Assembly: GCF_013304385.1 (NCBI RefSeq)
Contig: NZ_JAAITU010000030.1
Span: forward strand, 1-52,659
From: Blautia glucerasea
GTDB lineage: Bacteria > Bacillota > Clostridia > Lachnospirales > Lachnospiraceae
Direction: 5' to 3'
DNA length: 52,659 bases
Positions 50,890 to 52,659 of the stretch are shown here, in pieces. The translations under genes were made by a program, and so were the position numbers. The notes beneath the pieces are model-generated. The model ran no database searches and was not told the origin of the DNA. It worked only from the letters and a program-made list of their open reading frames with translations. Every line of letters begins with the position of its first letter. The first letter of the stretch is position 1.

Positions 50890-50895
50890 ATATCA

Positions 50896-51800
50896 CCTGC
50901 CGCCTGCTTGTAAATGTGGTACTGCTTGACGGCAATGCTGTCCGGGTCCCGCATCTCCAGACGGTCAAACAAAATGTCCAGAGGGGACTCGTAGTCCTCA
51001 TCCTCTTCTTTTACCTGTGCCGAGCCTAACATCTCCATGATCATGGCGAAGTTCTGTTCTTCCGGCGGAGCTTCATGGAGCAGATACAGCATCAGTGCCT
51101 GAAGCAGTGCTGTCTCGCTCTTCTCCCAGAACGGATCGGAGGACTGGGAACCTTTGGGTGTGGTGTTTTGTATCAGATTGGAAATGAGACGGAGTACGTC
51201 TTTGTCATCGTGGACGTACTCGAATGGATTGTAGCAAAAAGATGTGTCGGGATTGATGAGGTCAAAGACACGCACCTCATATCCTTTCTTTTCCAGCAGA
51301 CCGCCTGTCTTTCGGAGCAGCTCGGCTTTGGGGTCTGTAATGACCATCGAGCAGCAGCACTGCATGATGTTCGGCAGGGCAAAGCCTCTGGATTTTCCTG
51401 CACCGGAGCCTCCCACCACGAGGATGTTGAGACATCTGCGGTGCTCGTGGGTGTCCAGGCTGATGCGGAAGTTCTGCGTCAGCAGGATGTTCTGGGAGTA
51501 CGGCTTCTGGCTGTATTTCTTACAGATCTGCCGGGCATCACCCCATCTGGCGGAACCATGTTCTTCCCCTCTGCGGTAGTTCTTCTGGCTGGAATAAAAA
51601 ATGCCGATCCCGGCTGCGTAAAGTAACGTGCAGACCAGCACCGACTTGATGGTATATTCCGTATAATGAAGCTGGAAGGGGTGGTTCAGTTTTTCCGTTA
51701 GAACCTCCATCAGCTCAAAAAGATTCCTGCCCGGCTGAATAGCATCCGCAATCAGGATCGCTGCCCACCAGATGACAGGCAGTCCGGCAAGCCAGATCAC
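50896..51800 (-). pseudogene. virD4: VirD4/TraG coupling protein, N-terminal part (split by insertion)
   Basis: It carries two N-terminal transmembrane segments (VIWLAGLPVIWWAAILIADA, IKSVLVCTLLYAAGIGIFYS), and Walker A LVVGGSGAGKSRGFALPN, then TDPKAELLRKTGGLLEKKGY. Native coding stops at KQAAG at the junction 50896; reading on into the IME adds DICSK and a stop. Joined to 35765-36595 it gives a normal coupling protein of roughly 580 residues. The start is uncertain: GTG 51800 has a poor site and the frame is open further upstream. Confidence 0.92.
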
Positions 51801-51823
51801 CCAGTCTGACTTCCGGCTGTTTG

Positions 51824-52096
51824 TTACCGGGATGGCTGCTGTTTTGGCCTCTCTGCTCTTGGCAGGTCCGTAATGTGGAAGCTGTCCACTCCAGGAACGA
51901 GGGCAAGGCTGCTTCCATTCTCCCAGTTTACGTGGATCTGCCCTGCATCGTCTACCATATCCACCTTACCTTTTAAGCCGGGTGGCATGTGGCTCTCCCC
52001 CTCCATGCTGTTAAGCGTGACCTCTGTTCCCGGCGGATATCTTCTCCTCATGGCTTCTATTCTTTCTTGTGTCATATTTCTGTATATTCGTACCAC
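51824..52096 (-). CDS. DUF4314 protein
   Basis: A 90-residue protein. The DUF4314 pattern is visible: RYPPGTEVTLNSMEGESHMP, GLKGKVDMVDDAGQIHVNWE, NGSSLALVPGVDSF. This is a small SH3-like beta-barrel family found on conjugative elements just ahead of the coupling protein gene. Start may be GTG 52096 or the ATG seven codons later. Confidence 0.85.
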   Translation of the reverse strand: MVRIYRNMTQERIEAMRRRYPPGTEVTLNSMEGESHMPPGLKGKVDMVDDAGQIHVNWENGSSLALVPGVDSFHITDLPRAERPKQQPSR

Positions 52097-52105
52097 ATCC
52101 TTTCT

Positions 52106-52423
52106 TTATCTTCCCCGTCCACGGTATGGGCGGCGGTATCTGGATTTCATGATCTTTAACAGGACACTGTCGATCCCATCGGAATAGCGTCCGTTTTTCA
52201 GGTATGTGTCCCGGAGCTTGTTTAAAGCTTCTACAGATTTGGTGTGTTCAGCTTCTGTCAGGTAGAGCTTTCCTTCTTCCTGCTCTGCCAGCTTCAGAAC
52301 CAGATCCCGTGTGGTATCCACCGGAAGCCCCTGTTCTTTTTCCTGCCGGAACACTTCCCGGAGGGCATGGATCAGCATATGGTTCATGATCCGGTCCATC
52401 TTTACATATCGCATTCTTGTCAT
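52106..52423 (-). CDS. conserved element protein of unknown function
   Basis: A 105-residue basic protein: RYVKMDRIMNHMLIHALREV, LVLKLAEQEEGKLYL, and an ending YRRPYRGRGR rich in arginine. I do not recognise a family. ATG 52423 follows AGGAGG; a longer frame from 52465 lacks a site. It sits nine bases before DUF4314 and so belongs to the coupling-protein transcript. The Arg-rich tail suggests nucleic acid contact. Confidence 0.7.
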   Translation of the reverse strand: MTRMRYVKMDRIMNHMLIHALREVFRQEKEQGLPVDTTRDLVLKLAEQEEGKLYLTEAEHTKSVEALNKLRDTYLKNGRYSDGIDSVLLKIMKSRYRRPYRGRGR

Positions 52424-52531
52424 AGGCGAGCCTCCTTTTTTCCTCTTTTTTCTCAACCACAACATACCACACTTCCTCCCGGAAAGCTACTGCAAAAGAG
52501 CCGGAAAAACCCCTTTTATAAGGGCACTGAA

Positions 52532-52563
52532 AAACTTCCATTTTTTCTTAAGTGGAAGTTTTT
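52532..52563. terminator. intrinsic terminator
   Basis: AAACTTCCA (52532-52540) pairs with TGGAAGTTT (52553-52561), with T on the right side and A on the left. It can act on both strands and separates the coupling-protein operon from the gene to the right. Confidence 0.7.
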
Positions 52564-52599
52564 CTTTTATATTTTTTCAATTTTTTTTAGAAAAAGCAC

Positions 52600-52625
52600 A
52601 AAAAAGCTATGGCTTACTCCATAGC
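52600..52625 (-). terminator. intrinsic terminator containing a stop codon
   Basis: GCTATGG (52606-52612) pairs with CCATAGC (52619-52625). On the minus strand six T follow. The loop holds the TAA of the partial gene to the right. Confidence 0.7.
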
Positions 52626-52659
52626 CAGCTCTTCTAATCTTACTATTCGTTTTACATTT
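52614..52659 (-). CDS. partial gene at the right edge, C-terminus only
   Basis: Fourteen codons are visible (NVKRIVRLEELAME, then TAA at 52614). They are too short for identification. The terminator overlapping the stop supports a real gene end. Confidence 0.5.
   Translation of the reverse strand, partial: NVKRIVRLEELAME

Larger units (their letters stand above)
36596..50895. mobile_element. 14.3-kb Tn4451-type mobilizable transposon (IME) inside virD4
   Basis: It is bounded by CC at 36594-36595 and 50896-50897 (GG in the coding strand). A GACTTYTTAATCA motif lies 17 bases inside each end in inverted orientation. It carries large serine recombinase TnpX, TnpV and TnpW homologues, Rep and DnaC proteins, a MobA/MobL relaxase with oriT, three sigma-like genes, a RelB/YafQ pair, and a response regulator, ABC and kinase cargo. 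Tn4451 relatives insert and excise through TnpX with a dinucleotide crossover; here the dinucleotide would be GG, not the GA reported for Tn4451. Confidence 0.92.
15467..52659. mobile_element. integrative conjugative element (Tn1549/CTn-like), partial
   Basis: A type IV secretion set in the usual order (VirD4, Maff2, VirB6, DUF4313, PrgI, VirB4, lysozyme/CHAP) plus DUF4314, DUF3846, DUF4240, a sigma-like protein and a helicase all read on the minus strand. The ICE relaxase is not in the window and must lie to the right. The left limit is not certain: it may be near 15400, or near 9110 if the recombinase cluster and HEPN gene belong to it. It hosts the IME at 36596-50895. Confidence 0.75.

Overview
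The window looks like Gram-positive Clostridia, most likely a Lachnospiraceae-type gut bacterium. This rests on AGGAGG ribosome sites, moderate GC, and many families typical of such genomes (DUF4186, DUF3846, DUF4240, Maff2, PrgI, TnpV/TnpW, cysteine-rich KTR and VLP proteins). No rRNA, tRNA or CRISPR array was seen.

Region A (1-9110) is an eroding chromosomal stretch of small regulatory and stress genes. Intact genes are two GNAT acetyltransferases, a LytTR regulator with a membrane partner, a TetR regulator with a visible operator, an XRE regulator with a zinc ribbon, a macrodomain protein, a PAS protein and a PNPOx-like flavoprotein. Between them lie at least eight broken genes: AraC, XRE with HD-GYP, DJ-1/PfpI, XRE with zinc ribbon, DUF188, a small conserved protein, DUF4186 and an ABC ATPase.

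Region B (9182-15300) holds a HEPN-like gene and a four-gene operon of Tn554 style: three large tyrosine recombinases and a TnpC-like protein. It abuts the broken ABC ATPase and may be the integration module or one edge of the large element to its right.

Region C (15467 to the right edge) reads as an integrative conjugative element (ICE), all on the minus strand. It carries a DinG-like helicase, DUF4240, DUF3846, a sigma-like protein and a response regulator. Next comes a cargo block with a TetR regulator, a KTR protein, two fused ABC half-transporters of YbtP/YbtQ type, an ECF transporter (S, T and A components) and a DtxR-type regulator, which suggests metallophore or metal import. The type IV secretion genes follow: lysozyme/CHAP, VirB4, PrgI, DUF4313, VirB6/TrbL, Maff2 and VirD4, then DUF4314.

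Region D (36596-50895) is a 14.3-kb mobilizable transposon of the Tn4451 type inserted inside the ICE virD4 gene. It has tnpX, tnpV and tnpW homologues, a Rep/DnaC pair, a MobA/MobL relaxase with an RSF1010-like oriT, three sigma-like genes, a RelB/YafQ toxin-antitoxin pair, and a two-component plus ABC-transporter cargo. Its ends can be placed to the base: both junctions share GG (CC on the plus strand), removing the element restores the virD4 frame, and a GACTTYTTAATCA motif lies 17 bp inside each end. While it is inserted the coupling protein of the ICE is split, so the nested element should block transfer of its host ICE until it excises.
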